Source: Chaetorhynchus papuensis
Taxonomy: Eukaryota; Chordata; Aves; Passeriformes; Rhipiduridae
Assembly: GCA_013396525.1 (NCBI GenBank)
Contig: VWYX01000895.1
Location: forward strand, 21,639 to 85,638
Reading direction: 5' to 3'
Length of the DNA: 64,000 nt
The position numbers were made by a program, and so were the translations under genes. How positions within the stretch are numbered: the stretch's first letter is position 1; each line of letters starts with the position of its first letter. Under the pieces are notes generated by a model. It ran no database searches. It was not told the DNA's origin and saw only the letters and a list, made by a program, of their open reading frames with translations. Positions 13,134 to 24,925 of the stretch are shown here, piece by piece.

Positions 13134-13581
13134 TGATTAGTTAAATCTCGATATTCACAGACAAAAGACCTTCTAACTAATTAAAGTTAGAAAGTGGTAT
13201 GTTTATTCAGGCGGGTGGCATGGGAGTAGCCTCCTAAAGACATGCCAGCAAAGTACAAGGTTCTTCACTCCCTGTTTATTACCCAAAGTTTTACATCCTT
13301 TACATATGTATGACCCCAGCACCTCCCATTCCCCACTCTGTATTAAAATGAGATCATTAGCCCTTCATGCATGCACAGTTTCTATCTCGAATTGGGTCAG
13401 TAGTCCCAAAAGATGAAGTCAGGAACGTCTTCCTCACAATGACCTCTTTACCTTCTCACTGTTGGCAGGCCTTCATGACCTGCTGGTGCAGCCCAAGATC
13501 CCCTACTTTTGATTAATTATTATGAACCCCAGGTGCTGTTCTTGATTCTATTAGTTTCAATTTGCTTTGATGACAGTTCAT
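13134..13581 (-). mobile_element. Older LTR, antisense (second copy of the 8-kb family)
   Basis: On the minus strand, AATAAA (13202-13207) lies in the same context as in the 8.05-8.59 kb element (plus ggtatgtttattc, then gcatggg and cctcctaaag.catg), followed by matching but diverged U3 sequence with gtattaaaatga in both. Its right part runs into the younger LTR at 13582. The sequence resuming after that LTR (ttcatttattctgtttcc) resembles the corresponding end of the 8-kb copy (ttcattttcttta), so the element was probably interrupted and may end near 14370. Confidence 0.55.
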
Positions 13582-14341
13582 TGTCTTGGTTTGAAAGACA
13601 GGTGCCTGTCAAGGAAGGCATGAGCCTCCCCTGAAATGGAAAATGCAACCCCCTTCCCTCTGAATTGAATTAGGGGCTTTCAGGCAAAGATATGAGGAAT
13701 AGGAATAACAGTTCTTTACTAATATATATATATATCTATCAAGGTAAACCAACCAAACAACAATAACTATGACAGTAACAGAACCACAAACCCAGTGACA
13801 GCCTTCTCGGCTGTCGGGCACTTTCCCCCTTTGGTGCAGTTACTGTAGCGGCAGGCAGAGATGCTGGCAGCTCCCAGCGAGCAGGGCAGGCAGGGATGCA
13901 GGCAGCTCCTGGTGAGCAGGGCAGGCAGGGATGCTGGCAGCTCCCGGTGAGCAGGGTAGGTGCTGCTGAAGTGGAGATCCTGAAGAGAGGGTCTGCTCTG
14001 CCTCGGAAAGGTCCAGTGGTGGCTGTGTAGCTCCTGTCCTCTGGAAAATCCAGTGGAGTGCCTGTGGTGTTCAGACTCCCCAGTTATATCCAGGATGGAA
14101 TGCTTGATTCCTCCTTTCTGGGTGGGGCGCCTTACAATGGGATGATGAGCAATGAGGCAAGGTGTTGACGGGCCAATTAACAGAAGATAATCCTGAGGGA
14201 GTTATCTCCGAGTCATGGGCAGGGCCACTGATGGGCCATCAATCAGGAAGATAGTCCAGAGGGAGGAGGCAGGGAAACACTGCCCCACCTGGTTTCAGCA
14301 ACTCATGAGGATGGTGATAGAATACATTGCAACCCAGGACA
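13582..14341 (-). mobile_element. Complete solo LTR with 5-bp target duplication, 760 bp
   Basis: Plus-strand ends are TGTCTTGGTTTG and CAACCCAGGACA, a TG...CA pair flanked by ttcat on both sides (13577-13581 and 14342-14346). I read the element on the minus strand: TATA-like GATATAAC near 14084 and a polyadenylation-like TAGTAAAG near 13713. The near-palindromic termini make the orientation less secure. It resembles an LTR I recall as abundant in songbirds. It contains three exact-length 35-bp repeats and an (AT)7 run (13722-13735). Confidence 0.85.
13851..13955. repeat. Three tandem 35-bp repeats inside an LTR
   Basis: Units 13851-13885, 13886-13920 and 13921-13955 each start gcaggcag and end gagcagg, with only a few substitutions between them. 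They lie in the U3/R part of the solo LTR, where tandem copies often vary between members of a family. Confidence 0.9.
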
Positions 14342-14346
14342 TTCAT

Positions 14347-17300
14347 TTATTCTGTTTCCTTCTATAAACAAAATTTTAAACAAGAATATAATGGCAAATA
14401 ATACATCACTTAGCTCTGTCTTAAGCATCTAATAATCATTAACTTATCTTCTGTTTTTCTACCTTGCATTCTAATCAGTACAAGTTGCTTCTAACTCTTA
14501 GCTAAAATTTTTTAACTGTTTAGAACCTTGAATCAGGAATTACATAAAGTCTTCAGTTAATCCCAGGTTTAGGAGAAGGCACTCTCAGTGGATTATCAGA
14601 GCACAAAAACTTCCCTGAGAGCCAAACCCAACTCATCTTTTTAGAAGCTGTAAGGTTTTGCATTTCTTAGAAATCCCAGACTACACAGTTTTGTTGTTGG
14701 AAAGTTTATATGGGTTTCTCCAGCCTGCTTGTCAAAGTGGTTCTCCAGACCACATAGGTTGTGGTGTGGGAGTATGAAAAACCCATCGGTGTTGTGTTGG
14801 GTGTGAAACACTGCCTTACTCTGCCAGTATTTTATTGTGAAGGAACTTTATAACTGGTCTGAAAACAAAATGAGCAGGAAAGTAGGTTTTTTTCTGGCTT
14901 TGTTTCAAACCTGAAATTTGGATAAAATTGGAAATTTGGAAAGCTTTTTCAGAAGCAACCACTGGTAAATACTGTTTGTGTGTGTCATGAACTCCTCCAT
15001 GTTGGAGGCCTCTAGGAAGAGTTTTCAGGCACAGCTGGGGGGAGTCGCACAGGGAGAGAGAAGCCCTCCATTGGATGGATCATGGGAGGGGGCTGGGCAG
15101 GTTCATGAGCAGGGTAAAGTCTTGAATGTGTTCTTCTGCCTCTCTGTGCCACCAGTCTGAGGCAGGTGTAATTTCCTGGTGTGATTGCAGCTCTCTACTC
15201 CTGTCAGCATCTGCTGATATGTTTTTGTTCAGGAATTGGACAGGAGATGTTGAGATGTCTGTGCATTTAGCCCTGTAGGAGGACCTCCAAAGAACCATTA
15301 CTCATTTTCAAGACGCTCAGTGTCAGGATTGGATGTGATTTTTGAGGTCATTAGCACCTAACTATTATTTATGATTCTGGCATTTAAAAAAACCCATATT
15401 AAAAATTTATTTTTTCCCTTTTCCTGCATTTCTGCTGTTTAATTACTACTGATAAGGCAAGCCCAGTAACTGCTTGCAGTATATTGCCTTGAGTAGTTAA
15501 AGATTTAGTTGTTTTAAATGTAACTCTTTTTTTTAATAATGTTCTTTTTCGACAAGTAACACAGATATAAATATTGATTGGTTGCCTTTTTTAGGCTGAA
15601 AGAACAGAATTAACTTGGTTCTCTAATTGTACTGTGGACCTCATATCCAGTAACTTAACAGCAGTCAAAGGCATTTCTCCTGTGCCTTCCAACTAAAAAA
15701 AAAGAGTTAGCATTTCTATTTACAGTCTTCCTATTTACTACTTTCACTTAAAGTCTGAACACCAAGATCACTGCTGCCATAAAGAGGGCTTACTCAGTAT
15801 CCTCTCTGGAACAATGTCCGCCAGATAATCCAGTGGTGAACATCCTCTGTACTATGTTCTCAGCAGCACCCATCTGGTGGATTGCTGCCTTTTCCCTTAT
15901 TCCTCACTTTAAATAAGAGATGATTTTAAACCAGTGCAGCAAATTGAGTCTCTGCTCTGGTCACAGGAGAGAATAATGCACTTTGTAGGATCAGTTTGTC
16001 CCAGGCTTGAACAGCTTGGGAGCTGCCTACTGGAAACATAAACCTTCCTTACAGAGTGTTACAACATTTTTCTAAGCACTTGAGGGCTGAACTTGTAAGA
16101 CCACAAGGATGACAAAAATGTACATATAAAGTACATATAAACCAGTATATATTGCTGTATTAAACTGACATAATAATTAAAAGAAATAAAATCAAAGCTA
16201 CAAATTTTGCCACTGGATCTTTTGCATTGCCTCTGCAAAATTTTTTTGTTAACAGTACTTTCTGTGTTGTACTTTTTCCTATGCCTGAAGTGCTGTCCTA
16301 CATGAACAGGAGAAGCAGAGTTGTTACTTTTAGTGCAGCGGATATTGTATTTTAAAACAGAATTTTCAAGAGCTGTAATTTTTTTTTAATGTAAGGGCAG
16401 TTGTTTCCTTAAATAAGTTATCACTTTTTTTTTTTTTTTAAGTCAACTCTAGTTTTTGTACCTAGATGTGAGAAAACAAAGGAAAGGCCTCTGCAATATA
16501 TTACTGATTACGTTGGTATCTCACTTGCTATTAACCAAACTTTGATATCCACAGCAGATACTTTCACTCCCTCAATAGTAAATGACAAAAGAGAAACACC
16601 TTGAGGGATCTGTCCATCTAAAGGCAAGTTTCTAAGATGAAGTTATTTCTAAGATAAAATTCTTGAAATTTTTTTTGAGATGTTTCTTTTTAGTGGCTAT
16701 AGGCAGAACTCAGGTGGCTGATTAAAAGTAAATGCCTTTGTTTAAAATGCTAGTATCAACTGGATAAACCCAACTTTATGAAAGTTCTCCATTCCGGGAA
16801 AATGAAAATAAACAAAAGGATTTCATTAAACTTTTTATGAAAACAGTGAGTTCTGAGCAAAATCCATGTGTAAGCATTTGTTTGAAAAGGTATTTGTTTT
16901 AGAATTGTTTCACAGCTCCTTATTCTCCAGTGTAATATAAGTTTTCTGTGGTGCAAAATGTAAGAGAGAGCATGGGAAATCTGAGTCGTGATGAGGACAG
17001 AAAATAATCACATTGGCCTTTTAAAAATAAAACACTGAAGTGACATGTGGGGAGGGACACACTTCTAAGTTTTGGATTTTATATGTTTTAGAGGTGGAAA
17101 ATGAAAAGATGCCACAGAAAAAGATTTTAGTTTAAAAGCAAAACTCCCTGGTTTTCTTTCGTAATGGTTTAAACAGAAATTTTTTAGGGTGAGACTCTTG
17201 TGACTCTGGAATGGAAGTGCAGGAGTATGCATTTTGTTTTAAGGTATAAAACCAGATGTGTGACTGCTGGAGACAAAAAAGTAAAGAATCCCCAGAGGAA

Positions 17301-18415
17301 CACTTGTATAAGAATCTTTCATTACATGTTAGGATTATGGAGAAAACCAGGCTGCTTTGTGGTCTGCCATAAATGCAACAATCCAGGATAGCAATTCTTC
17401 CTAGCTTTCATCCTTTTGTGAGACTCTTTCTTGACCAGCAGAGACACCACGTCCATGGCACATGAAAATAGAGTGTCATCAGACTGCTCTGTGGTCATTG
17501 TTAGTGTGACAAATCCATTGGAATCCTTGTCTGCAATAAATGTAAACCACCAACAGTTAAAGAGACAAAAGAAAAGGCAAAGCACCTGAGCATTCTAATG
17601 CTCAGCTTTAGTGGATGGAGATGAGGGATGTTGGATATCCTGTTCCATATAATTGCACAAACAGACTTCGTAATTCCCTCCCCAAGCAGCTCCTCTGAAG
17701 GCAGCGTGGATGAGTGAAGCATCAAATGGTGGCAATCATACCTTTTTCCATCTATCTCTTTTTTCTTCTTTTTTAAATTTTGCAATCAGAAGAGGTGTTG
17801 TCAGCTGCTTGCCTTGTGTTCATCATTGTCAGGGCTGGCAGTGTAACAGATAACTGAATGGATTCAAGGCCACCCAGGGAATGGCACCTGACAGGACCTC
17901 ATTCATCACTTTCATTTCAGAGTTCTTCAAGGAAGATCTAGCATCAAAGAGGTAATCAAGGCTCACAGGACCTCATGGGTGTTCAGGAGGAGTGCTCTGC
18001 ATTACCAACAAACCAAGATACCCAATCTGGTTTGTAAATTATTTGCTTTTCTGGAGAAAGTGTGACTATAACTGTCACCCTAAGCATATTCCCGATAATA
18101 TCCATCTATTGTGACTGCTGGGGGCCACAGCCTGATCTTTTCCCAGCTTCCACGTGAAAAATAACATCTGCAGTCAGAAGACAAACCGGTGCATTTTAAA
18201 ATGTTTTTTATCTGTAATGGTTTGTTTAATCAGACATCCTCTCTATCTTCAGTCATTGCCTGGGCATTTGGGCTCCCTTCATCTCATTGATCAGCTCAGA
18301 AAGGGTGATGCCTTGGCTGCTGAGGTTAAGGCACACTCTGCACTGTGCTACAGGCTCTGTGGACTTTATGAGAGTAAGGGAGACTGCCCTTAAGATAAAA
18401 GTATCCTGTTAATAT
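14347..18415. other. Unique AT-rich DNA; homopolymer runs only
   Basis: No gene or repeat family recognised apart from the possible tail of the interrupted older LTR (to about 14370). A 15-T run lies at 16425-16439. Overlapping short frames at 17.2-17.8 kb lack domains. Confidence 0.4.
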
Positions 18416-18630
18416 CACAGAATCACAGAAGGGTTGGAAGGGACCTCTGTAGTTCATTCAGTCCAACCCCCCTGCCAAGGCAGGGTCACCTCGAGAGGTG
18501 ACACAGGAACACATCCAGGTAGATTTGGAATGTCTCCAGAGAGGGAGACTCCACGACCTCCCTGGGTAGCCTGTTCCAGTGTTCTGCCACCCTCTATATA
18601 AGGAAGTTCTTTCTGTCTCCATCAACATCA
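18416..18630 (-). mobile_element. CR1 LINE, 3' end fragment, antisense
   Basis: Starts with two copies of the CR1 terminal octamer in reverse complement (cacagaatcacagaa), then gggttggaagggacctctg and the very typical ccaacccccctgcc. It continues to the CR1 3' UTR motif ctgttccagtg followed by aaggaagttctttctgtctcc. It is better conserved than the 9.25-kb copy, so probably younger. The element is 5'-truncated. Confidence 0.95.
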
Positions 18631-19107
18631 GTGAGTTTTGCATGAATCCTCTTTGTAGGTCAACTTTTCTCTATTTGAATGATTTTCTTTATTCAAAGTA
18701 CATTCAGCTAATTTAACCTTTGTCTTTCTACAGTGCCACTGTAAAGGTTGGCCAGTACTGAACTGAATATGATAATTTGTAATTGCGATTAAGTGATATA
18801 GTGCTGAGAAGGAAAGGAAAACTTGTTTGTTCTTGGAGAGGGGCTTTTTCGCTTGCTGCTAGAGTATCCATTTTTTTGCTTCATTCTGATTCCTGGGAAA
18901 GACATCAAGGGGTTTTCTTCCATGAAATCAGCAATAAGCAGTCCCTACATTTGAAGAACAGGCTAAAGAAAAGAGGCGTAACTCAAGCATAAATGAGATG
19001 TGGGTTCACTGTTAGTTTGACACCCAGACTAAAATTATCTGGTTCTCCATTGGACTGGAGATTCCTGGTGCTGTATTATGGCTATCTCTCTGGCTCTGTA
19101 GCTTCTG
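18631..19107. other. Unique DNA between CR1 and LTR
   Basis: Nothing recognised. A minus-strand element ending here would need a primer-binding site just left of 19108, and none is seen. Confidence 0.4.
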
Positions 19108-19512
19108 TGTCGGAGTGCGAGGTGTAGCGATCTCTAAAAGGTGTCTCCTTAGCAAAGCCACTCAGCAGTATCGGCTATATTCACTCACATACGCATGTAC
19201 ACACAAACGCGCAGATAGCTTCAGTAATATAAGTCGACGGCAAAGAGGCAGGAAGGATCTTTGCATAGATTTCCACAGGAGCTGTTTATTGCTTCTACCC
19301 TGCGAAGGGTTCTAGAAGCAAAGACCCAGAACACTGCAGAACTCAGGCTGAAGTAGAGGAGCGGGGCTAGCACCAGAAACCAATGGTGTGAGGGCACAGG
19401 GGCAGTACAAAGGCGGGACTAGGGAATGGGAACCAATGAGAGAGCTCTGGGGGAGTGGTGAGGGGCAAAGGCCAATGGGGGGAACCTGGATGTAGTATTG
19501 TATTTCCCCACA
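19108..19512 (-). mobile_element. LTR, antisense, 405 bp (family C)
   Basis: On the minus strand it starts TGTGGGGAAATAC (19512) and ends CTCCGACA (19108). U3 carries three ATTGG boxes (plus ccaat at 19380, 19433 and 19472) and a CCGCCTTTGTACTGCCCCTG block. AATAAA lies at 19285-19290, leaving a U5 of about 180 bp. The U3 block recurs in the LTRs at 19.6 kb and 51.9 kb. Just outside its 5' end (plus 19513-19524) is a purine run on the minus strand, like a polypurine tract. No target duplication was found. Confidence 0.7.
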
Positions 19513-19534
19513 TTTTTTTCTTATTAAATTGTCT

Positions 19535-19832
19535 GCCTTTCCCACATTGTCCCCTCCTTCCCCTGCCCCTAGTCCTGGCCACGCCCTTGGGTTCACCCTA
19601 TTGGTTCCAGTACCCCAACTCCGCCCATGTACCACCCCTGCACCCTGAGATCATTCATCCATGTGCTCTCTCCACCCCCCTTGCCCCCATACAAGACGTC
19701 AAGCTCACTGATCACGTGGTCTCTCTGCCTCTGGGAACCGCCTTGTCATCATGTAAAATAAAACTTCCTCTGAGGTCACCATGGAGGGACCCTTCTGCCT
19801 CCTTTATCATCACCGTGTTGTGGAGCTGACAG
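19535..19832 (+). mobile_element. LTR fragment, sense (family C relative)
   Basis: Plus-strand order: pyrimidine-rich U3, ATTGG (19600-19604), a CTCCGCCCATGTACCACCCCTG block shared with the 51.9-kb LTR, a TCACGTGG E-box-like site, AATAAA (19757-19762), then a U5-like tail ending near GAGCTGACAGC. It lies directly beside the opposite-strand relative at 19108-19512, with the two U3 regions facing each other. Ends are approximate. Confidence 0.55.
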
Positions 19833-20377
19833 CTAGCTGGAGTGGGTACATGGGGCCGTCTGGAAGGACTATGGGAGAGCAGAACAGCCGCTCCTCCCCC
19901 AAACAGCCCCACAGCGCGCTTCTGGAAAGGTTGCGGCTTGCTAAACCAATGCAAGAACTAACCCACCTCAACACCTGGAGTGGAGAACTTTCTATGGCAT
20001 GAAACATATAAGGTAGCAAGGGGGCAGAGCGGCCAACAGCCAACCAGGGAAGCAGAACTGGGGTAGATTACCATAACAGAACAAAGCGTTCTGGGAGAGG
20101 CTTCTTTTTTCACCATGACCTAGGCAAAAGTCTCTGGTACTATGGACTGTCTTACAGAGAACTCTCTCTGTCCTTTGTACCACAGGCTAAACGGCCACCA
20201 CACTGTATGGATGGAATCGCCATTAAAAAAATCTAGAATAAGTTTTTTTTTTTTTCTTTTAAATAGATCTATTGCGTTGCCATGCTGACCTAGTGCCCAG
20301 TTTTTCCAAAAGGACACTTTTTTCAGTTCAGCAGGTAGCCCTAGGAAGAGGGGTGAGTCTTTGTTTTTCTTATGCAG
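19833..20377. other. Unassigned DNA after the LTR pair
   Basis: GC-richer to about 20060 (ccgctcctcccccaaacagccccacagcgc), possibly leftover ERV leader. I found no gag, pol or env motif. Then AT-rich DNA with a T run at 20241-20253. Confidence 0.35.
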
Positions 20378-20535
20378 ACTTTCTTTCTCTTCCTTTCTTT
20401 CTGCTTTATTTTCTTTCTGCCTTTTTTTCTTTCTGCCTTTTTTTTTCTTTCTGCCTTTTTTACCTTTCTGCCTTTCTTTCTTTCTGCCTCTCTTTCTGCC
20501 TTTCCACTTTTCCTGCCTTTCGTTGCCTTCCATGG
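20378..20535. repeat. Pyrimidine-rich minisatellite, CTTTCTGCC units
   Basis: About ten imperfect units of CTTTCTGCC, each followed by a T or CT tract of varying length. One strand is almost pure pyrimidine for about 150 bp. All open frames here on both strands (Lys/Arg-rich on minus, Phe/Ser-rich on plus) are by-products of this composition and not genes. Confidence 0.9.
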
Positions 20536-23500
20536 CTTCCTTTCTTTCCCTTCATGACTGGGGTAGTTGCACATTTGATTTAAAAAAAATAGTAATTGCG
20601 AACACGCAAAAGGTCTTGGCTTGGATGATGTGTATGAAAAAAAATTTATCAAGTATTTTTTTCATACTTTTCACACCAATTTGTTTCTCTCAGCTGGCAG
20701 CCAAGAGGAAAGGATGCTCATCAGAAGCCTGGTCTTCCTAAGTAATGATTAAAAATTATTTTATTGTGTTGTAATTGCCTAGTAGTTTCCCCTTTCTTAA
20801 TTCTAAGGGCAAACTCTCTGCTGGCATTAGGGATCCTGAACATAAGAAGGATTTATAAAAATCCCAGTTCTTAATCTTGAGCAATCTAAAGTGTTTAACA
20901 TTTGATGAGGTTTGTTTTCTGAAGCTGTCCCTATGGGAATTCAAACACTGGTGTCTCTTAAAAACGGGGAACTTGGAGAGTTATGTCCAAATGCAGTCAG
21001 CAAGTTTTCATGACTCATTTCTTCACCTTGTGCTGTCCTATTTATATCCCTGTAAAGCAGCCAGGAAGACCCTCATCTTTCCTGCTAAAGAAAGGATTGA
21101 GTTTTTGACTTCTAACGCTTAATGTGTGTGAAGAATCTTGGAGGGGAAACCCAAGGAAGATGAGGCTTATTTGATCCCAAAAGAAGCAAAGGAAATTGAC
21201 CAGTGGCTGGGTGAATGTTGCTGCATTAATGTTTCAACTTCCTTCTAAAGTAAAGCCAATTTACTCTACTTTATTTTTCTACATGTTTAATTATCTACAT
21301 GTCTAGTTATTTTATAATAGTGAAGAGAAAGTCCTACATATGCCTGTGAGCTCAATTCCCAGAATAAAAATTTTCCAGTGAAAGTTTTTATAATAAAGAT
21401 GAATAATGAATCAAAAACCTCTCTGACACTGGGGGGACCTGCACTATGGATCATATGAGGTTCTGGGAATGGGTCTCCAGGAGGTGGTGTAACATAATAC
21501 TCTAGTGAAGTAATTGCCAGGGTATTTTGCCATGTCTTGGGGAGGAAAGAAAGAAAGCATTACAATTTAAGTGAAAACTGTAAGCCCAAACCTAACAATA
21601 ATTAGTATGTGGATTTCAAAGGTGGCTGTTCTGAGAACGGTTTTGCCTTCTGAGGGGGCAGAATATTTCTACAAGTGATTGTGGCCTTTTCTGCCTTACA
21701 TTACTGAACTAAACTGATTCTAAATTGTCAAAACAGTTTTGAGACTAAAGGCATTCTGTCACATTTATTGTGCAAAGTCCAATGGATAAAAGGGACCGAT
21801 CTCAACCAAGTTCTATGAAATTGAAGATTTGGTAACTCCATAGAGCTTTCTCCATTCTGAGATCAGTTTTAAGGCTAGTAAATTAGATAGTCCTACTACT
21901 AATAAATTTTCTTTAAATTTGTCTTTTCATCATGTGAGTTATTCTCATTTCTGGGAAAACGTAGTGTAAGCTTAATGGTTTTTATCAGGAGAAGCTGTTA
22001 TTATCTTAAACTGTGTGACATCTTAATATCTGAAAAAATAGAATTTATTTTATAATGGTTATAATTATTTGCCTCTGCTTAAGCTAACTTCATCTTGCTG
22101 GTGATGGTGAAGGAACAGCATTGAATTAAAAGTTGCAGAGCTCAGCTCAGGTTTCTGCCTCTTTGTTCTGAATATGGTAATTAGTGGTTTGCTTGCAGAA
22201 AGACCACAAAAAGAAGTGGCAAGGTGAGGGATGTGCAAAGAGTCCGCTTGCTTGCTTAGTTGGGAAAATTTTTGGGTTTTTTCTCTTCCTGTATATTTAA
22301 CTAAGATGGAAGACGTATCTTTGTTTGAGCTTTCAAAACATGCCTCTGGCATCTTTCCTTCCTTGAGAGCATTTGTGCATCTGCCTTATTAATTTTGTCT
22401 TCTCATGAATAGAAAAAACTATTTGCAAATTGGTCTTCAAGTTAAGACACCTTTAAATGTCTAAGAAGCAAATAAATGTTTTCATGATTAAACAGAAAAC
22501 AGTGTAGATGTATTAAAGAAGTTCTAAAGAAGTTCTCTGTGTATTTTAATATTCTTTGATATTAAAAGAAGAAAACTTTTAAAAAACGATTGAAAAAGAT
22601 TTTTTTTCCAGTGGAATTTTATGGGGAATAAAACAAGGTTTTACTGTGAAAAGTGGAGCTTGTTTAACTTATTATTTACATATCAACCCTGTTGAAGTAT
22701 GGATTTCAACCCAAACACCACCTTGAAGCATTCTGAACACAATGCAATTTATTTTAAAAACAGAAAAGGGCTTTTCTAAAATATCCTGCTAATTTTTTTT
22801 CCAGTAATAGAATTCTGCTTTTACCTCTCAGCATGCACTTGTGCATAAGATGATTTTTTCTTTTGCGTTTTGTCCAAAATAGAATTCTTAGTAAACTCAT
22901 TTGTCATTTGTAGGAAAGGAGACTTATGTGGAATAGACTCTCTATCATCACTCAGAATTCACTAGAACAATAGGAAACACAAAATTCTAACATAATCCAG
23001 GTTATCTGTATTAAGAGTTTGTCTTTACATGGTTTGTTTCGGCTGTTAACTCTTGCCCTCTGATGTGAGAGGTGATCTTGGAGAGCTAAAGGAGAAATCT
23101 CCAGGTGTGCCCTTAATTTGCCTGAGCGCTTTGTTTAACAAAATACATGACCACGAGTATCAACAGAAGATTGCACCATCTCTCTCACCATCTGTGTCTA
23201 ATTGTAGATTACCTATTAAGAGTGCAGTGGTGGTGATTACAGGTGGGAATGGAAGATTCAGTTTTTACTAGGGCTGCCTGATATTTCTCATTATAAGACT
23301 ATTTTCTGTTCCATTTGATAATTTTCCATCATTTTAGTTAATTTTCCATGCTGGGTAACTGCTTCCAGCTCTTGTTTTGTTTTTCTTTTTGTTTTTTTCT
23401 CCTTTATTTAGAGGATTTTTCATGTTGTGAGGTTTTTTGTTTGTTGTTTTTGAGGTGAAAAAGCCTCAAAAAAAAAATCCAAAGCCTTTTCAATTTTTTT

Positions 23501-24605
23501 TTTTTTTTCCCCCTAAGGAAATAATCCTTGTGACCTTTTTCTCTTTAAAGGCCTGGTCTCTCTCTTTATCTCAGACCTTCAGGACAGATCTGATATATGG
23601 TTTTTGCAGGGATCTGGGATCATACATGTGAATGAGGTTTTTTTTTTAAAGTGAAGGACTATTTGGTTTGATTTGGGGCTTTTAATTTTTTTGATTTGCC
23701 AGGCCCCTAGAGAGGACAGGTTTACATTAGTCTCTAGCCTTCCTCCCTATTGATAAGGAACGGACACTCAGCTGCAAGGATGAGAAAAAGGAGAATTAGG
23801 AGCAGCATAAAGCTACTTATTATCTCACTACAGTAGTCTTCCAGTGAAGAAAGGGGTGTGCTTAAATTCTGTTTTCTTTGCTCTGTATCCATGTGGTTAA
23901 ATGCCTGGCTACTTGGGAACTGCCCACTTGTCCATGTAATTCTGTAGCATTGCCAAAAACTGAAGTAACTTGAGGCAACTATGCCATCTAAAAATTAAAG
24001 GTCCAGTTAATAACTCTTAATATTCCTCCACATGAAATGAAATGTACACTTGCTAAGTCCTACATTTTTTTCTTGCTTACTTTCATTGGTAAAAGGGGAA
24101 ACAAATACTGAGATTTCAGAACTGAGGATACGTCATATATTATTCATGCCATATCAGCACTCGCCTTTCCTTCCTCCCTGTGCTAATGTGGCCAGTTCAT
24201 AAGGTGTGATATTTGGCAAACAATTTATAGCCTGCTTGGTGCTTTACAATGTGTATTCCACACAGTTTAGCATTTATAATGCAGCAAGAAAAAAAATCCC
24301 CAAACAAATCCAATAAAGTTTATCAGCATATTAGGGAGAATTTCTATAGAAATAACTTGTTTCCGCAATTTCTCATAGTAATGAATTAAGTTTCCTAAGA
24401 GCTAGGGCCAAAAGGCTAGACCCAAATAGGGATCTCTTCTAGGATGCCAATCTAAGGAAATATAGGGAATTTTATTAGTTATCAGTTGATGGTTGTATCA
24501 TCTAAGGCTAGTAATGGCTTGATAAAGGACTCTGTAAATATTTATTCATAACACCTGTCTGATACATAAAGATAATTCATCAAAAGGAGAGAATTTCTTT
24601 ATCTG
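20536..24605. other. Unique AT-rich DNA, nothing recognised
   Basis: No repeat family, exon or RNA gene recognised. Several T-rich runs lie between 23.4 and 23.7 kb. Confidence 0.45.
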
Positions 24606-24925
24606 TTTCAGGCTGTTACCAGTAGGGGGCTGACCTGGAAAGCAGCTCTGTGGAGAGCGTTCCCCACATGGGGGTTCATGGGATACCAAGTTGTCCATGA
24701 GCCAGCAGTACCTTGGTGTCCAAGAACGCCAAGGGTGTCCTGGGGTGCATTAGGAAAATAATTTCCATCAGGTTGAGGAAGGTTGTGGATTCTCCCTCAC
24801 AAGAAGTGTTTCAGAGCTATCTAGATGCAATCCTGTGCCATGTGCTCTGGGATGGCCCTGCTTGAGCTGGGAGGTTAGACCAGATGACCCAATGTGTTCA
24901 CTTCCAACCTGACCCATTCTGTAAC
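24606..24925 (+). mobile_element. CR1 LINE fragment, sense, internally deleted
   Basis: The left part (to about 24767) matches the CR1 region encoding the end of ORF2: ccatgagccagcagtacc, ccaagaacgccaagggt and tcctggggtgcattaggaa. It then jumps to the CR1 3' UTR (ggattctccctc, then gagctgggaggttagaccagatgac) and ends ccattctgt, the first part of the terminal octamer array. The segment between is missing, so there is an internal deletion as well as 5' truncation. Confidence 0.9.

Noticed and set aside
20120..20741. Several overlapping frames of 100-137 codons on both strands
   Set aside because: Produced by the CTTTCTGCC minisatellite: Lys/Arg-rich on one strand and Phe/Ser-rich on the other, no domain.
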